Shown here piece after piece: positions 26,590 through 35,945 of a DNA stretch of 64,000 nucleotides; position 1 is the first letter of the stretch, and the number at the start of each line of letters is the position of its first letter. The stretch spans positions 23,176-87,175 of the forward strand of contig JAXMCI010000030.1 of assembly GCA_046349435.1 (NCBI GenBank), written 5' to 3'. The translations under genes were made by a program, and so were the position numbers. The stretch is from JAXMCI01 sp046349435 (GTDB taxonomy: Bacteria > Pseudomonadota > Alphaproteobacteria > Dongiales > Dongiaceae). The notes under the pieces are model-generated. The model made no database searches. It was not told the DNA's origin and saw only the letters and a list, made by a program, of their open reading frames with translations.

Positions 26590-26660
26590 GGCATCGCGGC
26601 CCTCACGGCCTCACATAGGGTCGTTCCTCTGCGGCACTGCAGCAAGGATAGAAAAGGCCG

Positions 26661-27434
26661 ATGGTCGAGGCCCTGCAAACGACGAGCGGATTGGCGCTGC
26701 CGGTGCGCCGGGTCGATGTCGAGCGACCCTGGCAATGGCTGACCGCCGGCTGGCGCGATCTCTGCGCCGCGCCGGTCGTCTCGCTCGCCTACGGCGCGGT
26801 CTTCGTGGTCGTCAGCTTCACGCTGACCCTCGGGCTGTGGCTCTACGACCTCACCTATCTCGTGCTGCCGCTGGCCGCCGGCTTCCTGCTGGTGGCGCCG
26901 ATGCTGGCGGTCGGGCTCTACGAGAGCAGCCGCCGGCTGGAGCGGGGCAAGCAGCCCCGGCTGGGGGATGCGGTGCGCGCCTGGCGGCGCAACGCCGGCG
27001 GGCTGGCGGCGATGGGCCTGGTGCTGGCGCTCTTCATGCTCGCCTGGATCCGCATCGCCTTCCTGGTCTTCGCCCTCTTCTTCGGCACCGCCGACCCCAA
27101 TTTCGCGATGCTGGTCGACAGCATCTTCTTCAGCCTCGTGGGCATACCGTTCCTGGTCGTCGGCACCATCATCGGCGGCGTGCTGGCGGCGGGCGTCTTC
27201 GCGCTCTCCGTGGTCGCCCCGCCGCTGCTGCTCGACCGCGATGTCGGCGCGCTCACCGCGATGGCGACCAGCGTCGCCGCGGTGCTGCGCAACTGGCGGG
27301 TGATGATCGGCTGGGGGGCCCTCATCGTCCTGTTCACCGCGGGCGGTCTGGTCACCGCCTATATCGGGCTTGCCCTCACCTGGCCGCTGATCGGCCATGC
27401 CTCGTGGCACGCCTATCGCGACCTGGTCGCCTGA
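26661..27434 (+). CDS. DUF2189-family integral membrane protein
   Basis: This 257-aa protein has about six hydrophobic segments and the DUF2189 pattern: VDVERPWQWLTAGWRDL at the start, SLAYGAVFVVV, and HASWHAYRDLV at the end. The function of this family is unknown, but it is often found with cytochrome oxidase genes in alphaproteobacteria. It is the first gene downstream of the FNR/FixK box and on the same strand as ccoN, so it is probably co-induced with the oxidase. Confidence 0.8.
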   Translation: MVEALQTTSGLALPVRRVDVERPWQWLTAGWRDLCAAPVVSLAYGAVFVVVSFTLTLGLWLYDLTYLVLPLAAGFLLVAPMLAVGLYESSRRLERGKQPRLGDAVRAWRRNAGGLAAMGLVLALFMLAWIRIAFLVFALFFGTADPNFAMLVDSIFFSLVGIPFLVVGTIIGGVLAAGVFALSVVAPPLLLDRDVGALTAMATSVAAVLRNWRVMIGWGALIVLFTAGGLVTAYIGLALTWPLIGHASWHAYRDLVA

Positions 27435-27463
27435 GCCGGTCGTCAAATCGGGGGTCGTTCATC

Positions 27464-27661
27464 ATGCAGGACATCTTCGCCTGGCTCGTCGGCGGCATCA
27501 TCGCGATCGTCGGCCTGATCGGGCTGTTCCTCAGCTCGCGCGCGGTCGACATCATCTTCGCCGGGTTCGGCATGGCGCTCTTCGCCTTCGCCATCCTCTT
27601 CATCTTCCTGCAGATCAAGCGGTCGTTCGACCGCCAGGAGTCCGGCGGCCAGCACGCCTGA
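27464..27661 (+). CDS. Small two-helix membrane protein in the cbb3 operon
   Basis: This 65-aa protein has two hydrophobic helices (about residues 5-25 and 28-50) and a short charged tail (IKRSFDRQESGG). I do not recognise a named family. It sits between the DUF2189 gene and ccoN, 39 nt before the latter. An assembly or stability role in the oxidase is plausible from context only. Confidence 0.65.
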   Translation: MQDIFAWLVGGIIAIVGLIGLFLSSRAVDIIFAGFGMALFAFAILFIFLQIKRSFDRQESGGQHA

Positions 27662-27700
27662 GCCGCGTCGTCCCTCAACCCGACCTTTAGGAGCTCCGTC

Positions 27701-29167
27701 ATGGCCGAGGCGTTCGCCGCCCGCCCGCACGACACCGCGCCTGCCTACGAGGAGGCGGTGATCCGCAAGTTCGTCATCGCCGCCGTCTTCTGGTCCGTGG
27801 TCGCCTTCCTGGTGGGGGTGGTCATCGCGCTGCAGCTGGCGTTCCCGCAGCTCAACCTCGATCTGCCCTGGACCACCTTCGGGCGGCTCCGCCCGGTGCA
27901 CACCTCGGCGGCGATCTTCGCCTTTGGCGGCAACGTGCTGTTCGCCACCTCGCTGTTCATTGTCCAGCGCACCTGCCGTGCGCCGCTGTTCGGCGGCGCG
28001 GTGCTGGCCGAGTTCATCTTCTGGGGCTACCAGCTCTTCATCGTGCTGGCTGCCTCCGGCTACGTGCTCGGCGTCACCGAGGGCAAGGAATATGCCGAGC
28101 CCGAGTGGTACACCGACCTCTGGCTGACGATCGTCTGGGTCGTCTACCTCATCGTCTTCCTCGGCACGCTGATCAAGCGGCGCGAGCCGCACATCTACGT
28201 CGCCAACTGGTTCTTCCTGGCCTTCATCGTCACCGTCGCGGTGCTGCATCTCGGCAACAACCTCTCGGTGCCGGTGTCGTTCTTCGGGACCAAGAGCTAC
28301 GCCCTCTTCTCGGGCGTGCAGGACGCGATGATCCAGTGGTGGTACGGCCACAACGCCGTCGGCTTCTTCCTCACCGCCGGCTTCCTCGGCATCATGTACT
28401 ACTTCGTGCCGAAGCGGGCGGAGCGGCCGGTCTACTCCTACCGGCTGTCGATCGTCCATTTCTGGACGCTGATCTTCCTCTACATCTGGGCCGGGCCGCA
28501 CCACCTGCACTACACCGCCCTGCCGGACTGGGCGCAGACGCTCGGCATGACCTTCTCGATCATGCTGTGGATGCCCTCCTGGGGCGGGATGATCAACGGA
28601 ATCATGACGCTCTCGGGCGCCTGGGACAAGCTGCGCACCGATCCGGTCCTGCGCTTCCTCGTCACCTCGGTCGGCTTCTACGGCATGTCGACCTTCGAGG
28701 GGCCGGTGATGTCGATCAAGGCGGTGAACTCGCTCAGCCACTACACCGACTGGACCATCGGCCACGTCCATTCCGGCGCGCTGGGCTGGGTCGCCTTCGT
28801 CAGCTTCGGCGCGATCTACCACCTGGTCCCGGTGCTGTGGAAGCGGCAGCGCCTCTACAGCCTGAAGCTGGTCAGCGTGCACTACTGGATCGCCACCATC
28901 GGCATCGTCCTCTACATCACCTCGATGTGGATCTCGGGGATCATGCAGGGGCTGATGTGGCGGGCCTATGACGAGCTCGGCTTCCTGCAGTACTCGTTCG
29001 TCGAGACCGTCGAGGCGATGCATCCCTTCTACATCGTCCGCGCCCTGGGCGGGATCCTGTTCCTCACCGGCGCGCTGATCATGGTCTACAACCTGCGCCG
29101 CACGGTGAAGGGCGACGTCCGCAGCGAAACCTCGCTGCCGATCGCCCCCGTCGGCGCCACCGCCTGA
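27701..29167 (+). CDS. ccoN: cbb3-type cytochrome c oxidase subunit I
   Basis: This 488-aa catalytic subunit of the high-affinity oxidase has about 12 transmembrane helices. Heme and copper ligands are visible: RPVHTSAAIFAFGGN (low-spin heme His), WWYGHNAVGFFLTAG, GPHHLHYTALPDW (Cu-B histidine pair) and DWTIGHVHSGALGW (heme His). It reduces oxygen to water and pumps protons in the inner membrane under microaerobic conditions. TAGGAG precedes the ATG. The gene order ccoN-O-Q-P-G-H-I-S follows without interruption. Confidence 0.96.
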   Translation: MAEAFAARPHDTAPAYEEAVIRKFVIAAVFWSVVAFLVGVVIALQLAFPQLNLDLPWTTFGRLRPVHTSAAIFAFGGNVLFATSLFIVQRTCRAPLFGGAVLAEFIFWGYQLFIVLAASGYVLGVTEGKEYAEPEWYTDLWLTIVWVVYLIVFLGTLIKRREPHIYVANWFFLAFIVTVAVLHLGNNLSVPVSFFGTKSYALFSGVQDAMIQWWYGHNAVGFFLTAGFLGIMYYFVPKRAERPVYSYRLSIVHFWTLIFLYIWAGPHHLHYTALPDWAQTLGMTFSIMLWMPSWGGMINGIMTLSGAWDKLRTDPVLRFLVTSVGFYGMSTFEGPVMSIKAVNSLSHYTDWTIGHVHSGALGWVAFVSFGAIYHLVPVLWKRQRLYSLKLVSVHYWIATIGIVLYITSMWISGIMQGLMWRAYDELGFLQYSFVETVEAMHPFYIVRALGGILFLTGALIMVYNLRRTVKGDVRSETSLPIAPVGATA

Positions 29168-29182
29168 GCGGGAGTACGAAAC

Positions 29183-29914
29183 ATGCAGATTCACGCCAAG
29201 ATGGAGCGGAACTCGATCCTGCTCCTGCTCGGGATCATCGTCACGGTCGCCATCGGCGGCCTGGTCGAGATCGTGCCCCTCTTCACCATCAAGCAGACCA
29301 TCGAGCCGGTCGCCGGGGTCCGCCCCTACACGCCGCTCGAGCTGTTCGGCCGCAACATCTACCTGCGCGAGGGCTGCTACAACTGCCACAGCCAGCAGGT
29401 CCGGCCGTTCCGCGACGAGATCGAGCGCTACGGCCACTACAGCCTCGCCGCCGAGAGCGTCTACGACCACCCCTTCCAGTGGGGCTCGAAGCGGACCGGA
29501 CCGGACCTGGCCCGGGTCGGCGGCAAGTACTCGAACGAGTGGCACGTGGCGCACCTCGTCGATCCCCGCAGCGTGGTGCCGGGCTCGATCATGCCGGGCT
29601 ATCCCGCGCTGCTGCGCAACGACCTCGACTTCGGCAACGTCGCGGAGCACCTGAAGACGCTGCGCATCGTCGGCGTGCCCTACACCGACGCCGAGATCGC
29701 CCAGGCACAGGCCGACCTCAAGCTGCAGGCGACCGCCGACGCCGACCTCAAGCCGCTGCAGGACCGCTATCCCGGCGCCAAGGGGGGCGACTTCGACGGC
29801 CAGCCGGACCGGATCACCGAGATGGACGCGCTGGTCGCCTATCTCCAGGTGCTCGGCACGATGGTCGACTTCTCGAAGTACGACTCGGGCTACGCCCTGC
29901 CGGCCCCGAAGTGA
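29183..29914 (+). CDS. ccoO: cbb3-type cytochrome c oxidase subunit II (mono-heme cytochrome c)
   Basis: This 243-aa protein has an N-terminal signal anchor (SILLLLGIIVTVAIGGLVEI) and one heme-c site C65-x2-C68-H69 (GCYNCHSQQVRPFRDE). Typical CcoO segments follow: GPDLARVGGKYSNEWH and VPGSIMPGYPAL, the latter holding the axial methionine. The C-terminus has MDALVAYLQVLG. It passes electrons from CcoP or soluble cytochrome c to CcoN. Confidence 0.95.
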   Translation: MQIHAKMERNSILLLLGIIVTVAIGGLVEIVPLFTIKQTIEPVAGVRPYTPLELFGRNIYLREGCYNCHSQQVRPFRDEIERYGHYSLAAESVYDHPFQWGSKRTGPDLARVGGKYSNEWHVAHLVDPRSVVPGSIMPGYPALLRNDLDFGNVAEHLKTLRIVGVPYTDAEIAQAQADLKLQATADADLKPLQDRYPGAKGGDFDGQPDRITEMDALVAYLQVLGTMVDFSKYDSGYALPAPK

Positions 29915-29924
29915 GGCGACGGCC

Positions 29925-30080
29925 ATGATGGAGACGATGATCTTTCTTCGCTCGCTGTGGGTGGTCTGGCTGATGCTGTTCTTCCTGGCGATCGTGGCCT
30001 GGGCCTACTGGCCGCGGAACAAGGATCGCTTCGAGGCCGACAGCCGGATCCCGCTGCGCGACGAACCCGAGGAGTGCTGA
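29925..30080 (+). CDS. ccoQ: cbb3-type oxidase subunit IV (small membrane subunit)
   Basis: This 51-aa gene starts with ATGATG at 29925 and ends TGA at 30078-30080. The product has one transmembrane helix (LWVVWLMLFFLAIVAWAYW) followed by the charged PRNKDRFEADSRIPL tail that is characteristic of CcoQ. It lies 10 nt after ccoO and 5 nt before ccoP. CcoQ stabilises the complex, especially the CcoP association. Confidence 0.93.
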   Translation: MMETMIFLRSLWVVWLMLFFLAIVAWAYWPRNKDRFEADSRIPLRDEPEEC

Positions 30081-30085
30081 GGATC

Positions 30086-30955
30086 ATGAGCACAGTCGAG
30101 AAGGATGTGGTGTCCGGCACCGATACGACCGGGCACGAATGGGACGGGATCAAGGAGCTCAACACGCCGCTGCCGAAATGGTGGCTCTACGTGTTCTACG
30201 CCTGCATCGTCTGGGCGATCGGCTACTGGGTGCTCTATCCCGCCTGGCCGACCCTGAGCGGCTACACGCGCGGCATCCTGGGCTATTCCTCGCGCGGCGA
30301 GATCGCCCGGACCATGCAGGCGGTGGCCGACTCGCAGAAGGTGTGGCTCGACAAGATCGCGGCGGCCGACGTCAAGCAGATCGCCGCCGATCCCGAGCTG
30401 CTGCGCTTCGCGATGGGTGGCGGCCGGGCGGTCTTCGCCGCCAACTGCGCCCCCTGCCACGGCGCCGGCGGCCAGGGTGCGAAGGGTTTCCCCAACCTCG
30501 CCGACGACAGCTGGATCTGGGGCGGCTCGCCCGAGGCGATCCTGCAGACCGTCAGCTACGGCGTGCGCAACGGCGACGAGCGCGCCCGCCCGGGCATGGT
30601 GATGCCGAGCTTCGGCACCGACAAGACGCTGGACGCCACGCAGATCAACGACGTCGCCGAGTACGTGCTGTCCCTCACCGACCGTGCGACCGACAAGGCG
30701 GCGGCCGAGAAGGGCAAGCCGATCTTCGCCGAGCAGTGCGCCTCCTGCCACGGCGAGAACGGCCAGGGGAACCAGGAGGCCGGCGTGCCGCGCCTCAACG
30801 GGCAGAACTGGCTGTTCGGCGGCACCAAGGCGGACATCGTCGCCCAGATCAACCACCCGCGGTTCGGCGTCATGCCGGTCTGGGCCGGGCGGCTGACCGA
30901 AGCGCAGATCAAGATGGTCGCGACCTACGTCCACTCGCTCGGCGGCGGGCAGTAG
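30086..30955 (+). CDS. ccoP: cbb3-type oxidase subunit III (di-heme cytochrome c)
   Basis: This 289-aa protein has an N-terminal cytoplasmic stretch (GIKELNTPLPKWWLY), one transmembrane helix (about 35-55), and two cytochrome c domains with C121-x2-C124-H125 (NCAPCHGAGG) and C218-x2-C221-H222 (QCASCHGENG). Each is followed by a methionine-containing segment (GMVMPSFG; GVMPVWAGRL). It delivers electrons to CcoO. Confidence 0.95.
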   Translation: MSTVEKDVVSGTDTTGHEWDGIKELNTPLPKWWLYVFYACIVWAIGYWVLYPAWPTLSGYTRGILGYSSRGEIARTMQAVADSQKVWLDKIAAADVKQIAADPELLRFAMGGGRAVFAANCAPCHGAGGQGAKGFPNLADDSWIWGGSPEAILQTVSYGVRNGDERARPGMVMPSFGTDKTLDATQINDVAEYVLSLTDRATDKAAAEKGKPIFAEQCASCHGENGQGNQEAGVPRLNGQNWLFGGTKADIVAQINHPRFGVMPVWAGRLTEAQIKMVATYVHSLGGGQ

Positions 30956-30991
30956 GCGCGAGAGAATCCAGGAAGGACGGTTCCGGCAATC

Positions 30992-32422
30992 ATGGATGCG
31001 ACGACCCCCGCGACCGGCCGGCTCTATGCGGACCACGTCAAGGTCTATCCGCAGAAGGTCGCCGGCCGGTTCCGACGCATCAAGTGGGCGGCGCTGATCG
31101 GGCTGCTCGGGCTCTACTATGCCGCGCCGTGGCTGCGCTGGCATCGCGGCCCGGGCGTGCCCGACCAGGCGCTGCTCATCGACATGCCGGGCCGCCGCGC
31201 CTACTTCTTCTTCATCGAGATCTGGCCGCAGGAAGTCTACTACCTGATGGGGCTGCTGATCCTCGGCGCCATCGGGCTGTTCTTCGCCACCTCGCTGCTC
31301 GGCCGGGTATGGTGCGGCTTCACCTGCCCGCAGACGGTGTGGACCGACCTCTTCATGCAGGTCGAGCGCTGGATCGAGGGCGACCGCAACAAGCGGATGC
31401 GGCTCGACCAGGGCCCGCTGACGCTCGAGAAGGCGTGGCGCAAGGTCGCCAAGCATCTCGTCTGGCTGGCCATCGCCGCGGCCACCGGCGGCGCCTGGAT
31501 CTTCTACTTCAACGACGCGCCGAGCACCTTCGGGTCGATCTTCACCGGCCAGGCCGGTGCCGCCGTCTACGGCTTCGCCGGCCTGTTCACCGCCACCACC
31601 TACCTGCTCGCCGGCTGGGCGCGCGAGCAGGTCTGCATCTACATGTGCCCCTGGCCGCGCTTCCAGAGCGCGATGTTCGACGAGGACACCTTCCTCGTCA
31701 CCTACGAGGCCTGGCGGGGCGAGCCGCGCAGCCACATGAAGTCGAAGCCGGCCGACGCCAAGGTCGGCGACTGCATCGATTGCGGGCTCTGCGTACGGGT
31801 CTGCCCGACCGGCGTCGACATCCGCGCCGGCCAGCAGCTCGCCTGCATCGGCTGCGCGCTGTGCGTCGACGCCTGCAACGACGTGATGGGCAAGATCGGC
31901 CGGCCCGGCAACCTGATCGCCTACGACTCGCTGGCCAACCAGGCGGCCCGCGCCGCCGCGCGGCCGACCCGCTTCCGCCCGGTGCGCCCGCGCACCATCA
32001 TCTATGCGACGCTGCTGGTGGTGGTGGCGGTCGCCATGGTGGTCGTGCTGCTCGGCCGCAGCACCACCGACCTCAGCATCCTGCCCGACCGCGCGCCGCT
32101 CTTCGTGACGCTCAGCGACGGCAGCATCCGCAACGCCTACACGGTGAAGATCCTGAACAAGCAGCGCGAGCCGCAGCGCTATCGCCTCACCGTCGACGGC
32201 ATCGAGGGGACCAGGGTGACCGCCATCGGCTACGGCGCCGGCGACGCCCAGGCCGTCGAGCTGCCGGTGGCCGGCGACTCGGTCGGGAGCTTCCGGGTCC
32301 TGGTGCATGCGCCGCGCCGCGCCTTGCACGACGAGAGCAACCGCCTCACCTTCCGCATCACCGACATCGCCTCCGGCAGGACGGTCGACCATGGCAGCAT
32401 TTTCTCCGGCCCCGAGCATTGA
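30992..32422 (+). CDS. ccoG: cbb3 oxidase assembly protein, polyferredoxin
   Basis: This 476-aa protein has about five membrane helices and two 4Fe-4S clusters (CIDCGLCVRVCPTG and CIGCALCVDACND). The family marker GRVWCGFTCPQTVWTDLF and a C-terminal Ig-like domain (about 385-475) are also present. CcoG family members are copper-chelate reductases that help supply Cu(I) for the CcoN active site. Its end overlaps the ccoH start by 32 nt. Confidence 0.93.
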   Translation: MDATTPATGRLYADHVKVYPQKVAGRFRRIKWAALIGLLGLYYAAPWLRWHRGPGVPDQALLIDMPGRRAYFFFIEIWPQEVYYLMGLLILGAIGLFFATSLLGRVWCGFTCPQTVWTDLFMQVERWIEGDRNKRMRLDQGPLTLEKAWRKVAKHLVWLAIAAATGGAWIFYFNDAPSTFGSIFTGQAGAAVYGFAGLFTATTYLLAGWAREQVCIYMCPWPRFQSAMFDEDTFLVTYEAWRGEPRSHMKSKPADAKVGDCIDCGLCVRVCPTGVDIRAGQQLACIGCALCVDACNDVMGKIGRPGNLIAYDSLANQAARAAARPTRFRPVRPRTIIYATLLVVVAVAMVVVLLGRSTTDLSILPDRAPLFVTLSDGSIRNAYTVKILNKQREPQRYRLTVDGIEGTRVTAIGYGAGDAQAVELPVAGDSVGSFRVLVHAPRRALHDESNRLTFRITDIASGRTVDHGSIFSGPEH

Positions 32423-32903
32423 TCGCCGCGGCGGCGGCCGGCCGGACTGGCTCATCCCCTGGCTCTTCGTCGGCGGCATGCTGCTGGTCATCCTGGTCAA
32501 CGGCGCGCTCGTCTACTTCGCGATCAGCAGCTTCTCCGGGCTGGCCACCAACGACGCCTACGACAAGGGCCTGACCTTCAACCGCACCATCGCCGCGGTC
32601 GAGGCCCAGGCGGCACGGGGCTGGCGGGTCGACGTCTCGACGCGGGTGACGGGCGCCCGGCTCGATCTCGCCGCCGCCTTCCGCGATCGCGCCGGCGTGC
32701 CGCTCGACGGCATGATGGTCGAGGGCTACCTGGTCCGTCCGACCAGCACCGGCCACGACCGGGCGATCCGCCTGGCCGCCCTCGGCGGCGGCCGCTACGC
32801 TGCCGAGATGGCCCTGCCGCTGCGCGGCGAGTGGCTGCTGACGGTCTCGGCCCGCCGCGGGGACGACACATGGCAGAGCACCCGGCGCGTCCACCTGCAG
32901 TAG
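32391..32903 (+). CDS. ccoH: cbb3 oxidase assembly protein FixH/CcoH
   Basis: This 170-aa protein has one N-terminal transmembrane helix (about residues 20-45) and a periplasmic beta domain. The family features are YDKGLTFNRTIAAVEAQAARGW and LPLRGEWLLTVSARRGDDTW. The start at 32391 lies inside the ccoG end and the stop is beyond the ccoI start, so the three genes are translationally coupled. Confidence 0.9.
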   Translation: MAAFSPAPSIDRRGGGRPDWLIPWLFVGGMLLVILVNGALVYFAISSFSGLATNDAYDKGLTFNRTIAAVEAQAARGWRVDVSTRVTGARLDLAAAFRDRAGVPLDGMMVEGYLVRPTSTGHDRAIRLAALGGGRYAAEMALPLRGEWLLTVSARRGDDTWQSTRRVHLQ

Positions 32904-35227
32904 CGCCGGTCGCCTGCCGGCACTGCGGCGAGCCGATTGCCGCCGCCGGCGCGGCGTTCTGCTGCGCCGGCTGCGCCGCCGCCTTCGGCCTGATCGGCGA
33001 GCTCGGCCTCGGCGACTACTACCGGCAGCGCTGCCTCGACCCGGCGCAGCGCGCCCCGCGGCCGGAGGCGGCACCGGCGATCGACGCCGGCGCCTATGTC
33101 CGCCGCCGCGCCGACGGGCTGGCCGAGCTCCATCTGATGGTCGACGGGCTGCATTGCGGCGCCTGCGTCTGGCTGATCGAGGGCGCGCTGCGCCGGCAGC
33201 CCGCCGTCGCCGAGGCGCGGGTCAGCCTGACCACCCGGCGGCTGCGCGTCGCCTGGCGCGCCGGCGAGGCGAGCGTCGCCGACATCGTCGGCACGGTCGC
33301 CCGGCTCGGCTACCGCGCCGTGCCGTTCGACCCGGCGGCGCTGGCCAGCGACGGCGCGAGGCGCGAGAAGGCGCTGCTGCGCTGCCTGGCCGTGGCGGGC
33401 TTCGCGGCCGGCAACGTCATGCTGCTCTCGGTCTCGGTCTGGGCCGGGCACGCCGCGGGCATGGACGCGGCGACGCGGGCCTATTTCCACTGGATCTCGG
33501 CGCTGATCGTGCTGCCGGCGGTGTTCTATGCCGGCCGGCCGTTCTTCGCCTCGGCCTGGGCGGCGCTCAGGGCCCGCCGCACCAACATGGACGTGCCGAT
33601 CTCGCTGGCGGTGCTGCTGACCCCGGCGATCAGCCTGTTCGAGACCTTCCGCGGCGGCGAGCACGCCTATTTCGATTCCTCGATCACCCTGCTGTTCTTC
33701 CTGCTGATCGGCCGCTATCTCGACAGCCGCGCCCGCGGCCGGGCGCGCGCCACCGCCGAGCAGCTGCTGGCGCTGGGCGGCACCGCCGTCACGGTGATCG
33801 ACGCCGCCGGCCGCCTCGTCGGGCTGCCGCCGGCCGAGGTCGAGGCCGGCATGACCGTGCTGGTCGCGGCCGGCGCGCGGATCGGCGTCGACGGCCGCGT
33901 GCTCGACGGCGCGGGGTCGGTCGACGCCAGCCACCTCACCGGGGAATCGGTGCCGGTCGAGGTGGCGCCGGGCGACCGCGTCTTCGCCGGCTCGCTCAAC
34001 CTCTCGGCGCCGCTGCGGGTCGAGGCGCTGGCCGCCGGCGAGGACACGCTGCTGGCCGAGATCGTCCGCCTGATGGAGGCGGCCGAGCAGGGCCGCGCCC
34101 GCTACGTCGCGCTCGCCGACCGCGTCGCCCGGCTCTACGCGCCGGTGGTGCACAGCCTGGCGGCGCTGACCTTCGCCGGCTGGATGCTGCTCGGCTCGGC
34201 GGGCTGGGAGGCGGCGCTGCTCGCCGCCATCGCCGTGCTGATCGTCACCTGCCCCTGCGCGCTGGCACTGGCGGTGCCGGTGGTCCAGGTGGTGGCGACC
34301 AGCCGGCTGCTGCGCCAGGGCGTGCTGATCAAGTCGGCGACCGCGCGGGCGCGGCTCTGCCGCATCGACCGCGTCGTGCTCGACAAGACCGGCACGGTGA
34401 CCTCCGGCCGGCCGGAGCTGGTGCGCGAGCGGCCGCTCGAGGCCGCCGCCCTGCAGCTCGCCGCCTCGATCGCCGCGGTGAGCCGCCATCCGCTCGCCCA
34501 GGCGCTGGTCCGCGGCGCCCCGCCGGCGCCGCCGGCGGCCGGCGTCGTCGAGACGGCCGGCGCCGGGCTCTCCCTGAGGACGCCGGCGGGCGAGGTGCGG
34601 CTCGGCAGCCGGCGCTGGTGCGGCATCGCCGAGGACGGCGCCGCCGGGCCGGAGATGTGGCTGACCCGCCCCGGCCAGGCGCCGGTGGGCTTCGCTTTCC
34701 GCGACGGGCCGCGCCCCGACGCCGCCCCGGTGATCGCTGCGCTGGCGCGGCGCTACCGCGTCGAGCTGCTCTCCGGCGACCGCGAGGCGACGGTGGCCGC
34801 CGCCGCCGAATCCCTCGGCATCGCCGAGTGGCGGGCCGGCTGCAGCCCGGCCGACAAGACCGCCCGGCTGGCGGCGCTCGCCGCGACGGGCGAGCGCGTT
34901 CTGATGGTCGGCGACGGCATCAACGACGCGCCGGCGCTCGCCGCCGCCGCCGTCTCGATGGCGCCCGCCGGCGCCGCCGACATCGCGCAGTCGGCCGCCG
35001 ACATCGTCTTCCAGGGCGACCGCCTGGCGCCGGTCGAGGCGGTGCTTTCCGTAGCGCGGCGCGCCGACCGGCTGGTGCGGCAGAATTTCGTCCTCACCTT
35101 CGTCTACAATCTGCTGACCATCCCGCTCGCCATGGCCGGGCAGGTGACGCCGCTCTATGCGGCGATCGCCATGTCCGGCTCGTCGCTGCTGGTGATCGGC
35201 AACGCGATGAGGCTCGGCCGTCGATGA
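32870..35227 (+). CDS. ccoI: P1B-type copper-transporting ATPase CcoI/FixI
   Basis: This 785-aa ATPase has FixI-type N-terminal cysteine clusters (CRHCG; FCCAGC), one heavy-metal domain with C96-x2-C99 (LHCGACVW), and an eight-helix membrane core with the C461-P462-C463 motif. The phosphorylated aspartate D505 lies in DKTGT, and GDGINDAPAL is the hinge. It exports copper to the periplasm for cbb3 maturation, not for bulk resistance. The ATG at 32870 is chosen because MAEHPARPP precedes the first cysteine cluster. Confidence 0.93.
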   Translation: MAEHPARPPAVAPVACRHCGEPIAAAGAAFCCAGCAAAFGLIGELGLGDYYRQRCLDPAQRAPRPEAAPAIDAGAYVRRRADGLAELHLMVDGLHCGACVWLIEGALRRQPAVAEARVSLTTRRLRVAWRAGEASVADIVGTVARLGYRAVPFDPAALASDGARREKALLRCLAVAGFAAGNVMLLSVSVWAGHAAGMDAATRAYFHWISALIVLPAVFYAGRPFFASAWAALRARRTNMDVPISLAVLLTPAISLFETFRGGEHAYFDSSITLLFFLLIGRYLDSRARGRARATAEQLLALGGTAVTVIDAAGRLVGLPPAEVEAGMTVLVAAGARIGVDGRVLDGAGSVDASHLTGESVPVEVAPGDRVFAGSLNLSAPLRVEALAAGEDTLLAEIVRLMEAAEQGRARYVALADRVARLYAPVVHSLAALTFAGWMLLGSAGWEAALLAAIAVLIVTCPCALALAVPVVQVVATSRLLRQGVLIKSATARARLCRIDRVVLDKTGTVTSGRPELVRERPLEAAALQLAASIAAVSRHPLAQALVRGAPPAPPAAGVVETAGAGLSLRTPAGEVRLGSRRWCGIAEDGAAGPEMWLTRPGQAPVGFAFRDGPRPDAAPVIAALARRYRVELLSGDREATVAAAAESLGIAEWRAGCSPADKTARLAALAATGERVLMVGDGINDAPALAAAAVSMAPAGAADIAQSAADIVFQGDRLAPVEAVLSVARRADRLVRQNFVLTFVYNLLTIPLAMAGQVTPLYAAIAMSGSSLLVIGNAMRLGRR

Positions 35228-35412
35228 CCGTCCTGCTCTATCTCATCCCCGCCGCGCTCGGCCTCGGGCTGGTCGGCCTCTTCGCCTTCCTCTGGGCGCT
35301 GAAGAGCGGCCAGTTCGACGACCTCGACGGGGCGGCCCAGCGCATCCTCTACGACGACAGCGAGCCGCTGCCGCCGCCGCGCGCGACCCGACGCCCGGAT
35401 CCGGCGGGCTAG
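35224..35412 (+). CDS. ccoS: cbb3 oxidase maturation protein CcoS
   Basis: This 62-aa protein has a single helix (LIPAALGLGLVGLFAFLWAL) and the signature KSGQFDDLDGAAQRILYDD. It overlaps ccoI by 4 nt and overlaps the convergent response-regulator gene by 4 nt at their stops. CcoS is needed for insertion of heme and copper into CcoN. Confidence 0.93.
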   Translation: MTVLLYLIPAALGLGLVGLFAFLWALKSGQFDDLDGAAQRILYDDSEPLPPPRATRRPDPAG

Positions 35413-35819
35413 CGGACGATCGGCGGAGGGTTCTCGCCGCCCCCCGCTCTGCCCCCCGGCAGCACACGGGCCAGCGCCGCGCCGACCTGAGCGTTGGCGA
35501 ACGGCTTGCGCAGCAGCGAGCAGGCAGCATAGGCGGCGTCCAGCCCTTCATCGCCATAGGCGGTGCAGAACACCACCGGCACGCCATGCGAGATGAGCCA
35601 GTCGGCGACCGGGTAGGACCGCTCGCCCCCGCGGAGCTGGACGTCGAGGATGGCGGCATCGAGCCGCTCGCGCTTGGCCAGCCCGATCGCCTGGGCAACC
35701 CGGGCGACCGGCCCGACCACCTCATGGCCAAGCTCGCCGATCATGGCCGCCAGGTCGAGAGCGATGAGCAGCTCGTCCTCGACGACCAGGATGCGCCGAC
35801 GCGAATCGGGCTCGCTCAT
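35409..35819 (-). CDS. Single-domain response regulator
   Basis: This 136-aa protein is only a receiver domain: ILVVEDELLIALDLAAMIGE, phospho-acceptor D59 (AILDVQLRGGE) and the FRKP-type end (LLRKPFANAQVG). It resembles the stand-alone receivers that accept phosphate from HWE/HisKA_2 kinases in alphaproteobacteria. It is divergent from exactly such a kinase (35946-39539). GGGAGG lies before the ATG. An AT-rich run (ATAAATATATA) in the 126-nt gap probably belongs to the promoter. Confidence 0.85.
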   Translation of the reverse strand: MSEPDSRRRILVVEDELLIALDLAAMIGELGHEVVGPVARVAQAIGLAKRERLDAAILDVQLRGGERSYPVADWLISHGVPVVFCTAYGDEGLDAAYAACSLLRKPFANAQVGAALARVLPGGRAGGGENPPPIVR

Positions 35820-35945
35820 TGCGGCACCTCCCGGAATGGGTCACGATAAATATATACCGGCGATCCCCTCCGGGTTGCCACAGGCTGCTTGGATGGCCGC
35901 TACAACGACCATGACAGGCGTGACGTGAAGCGATCCGAGACCCGC

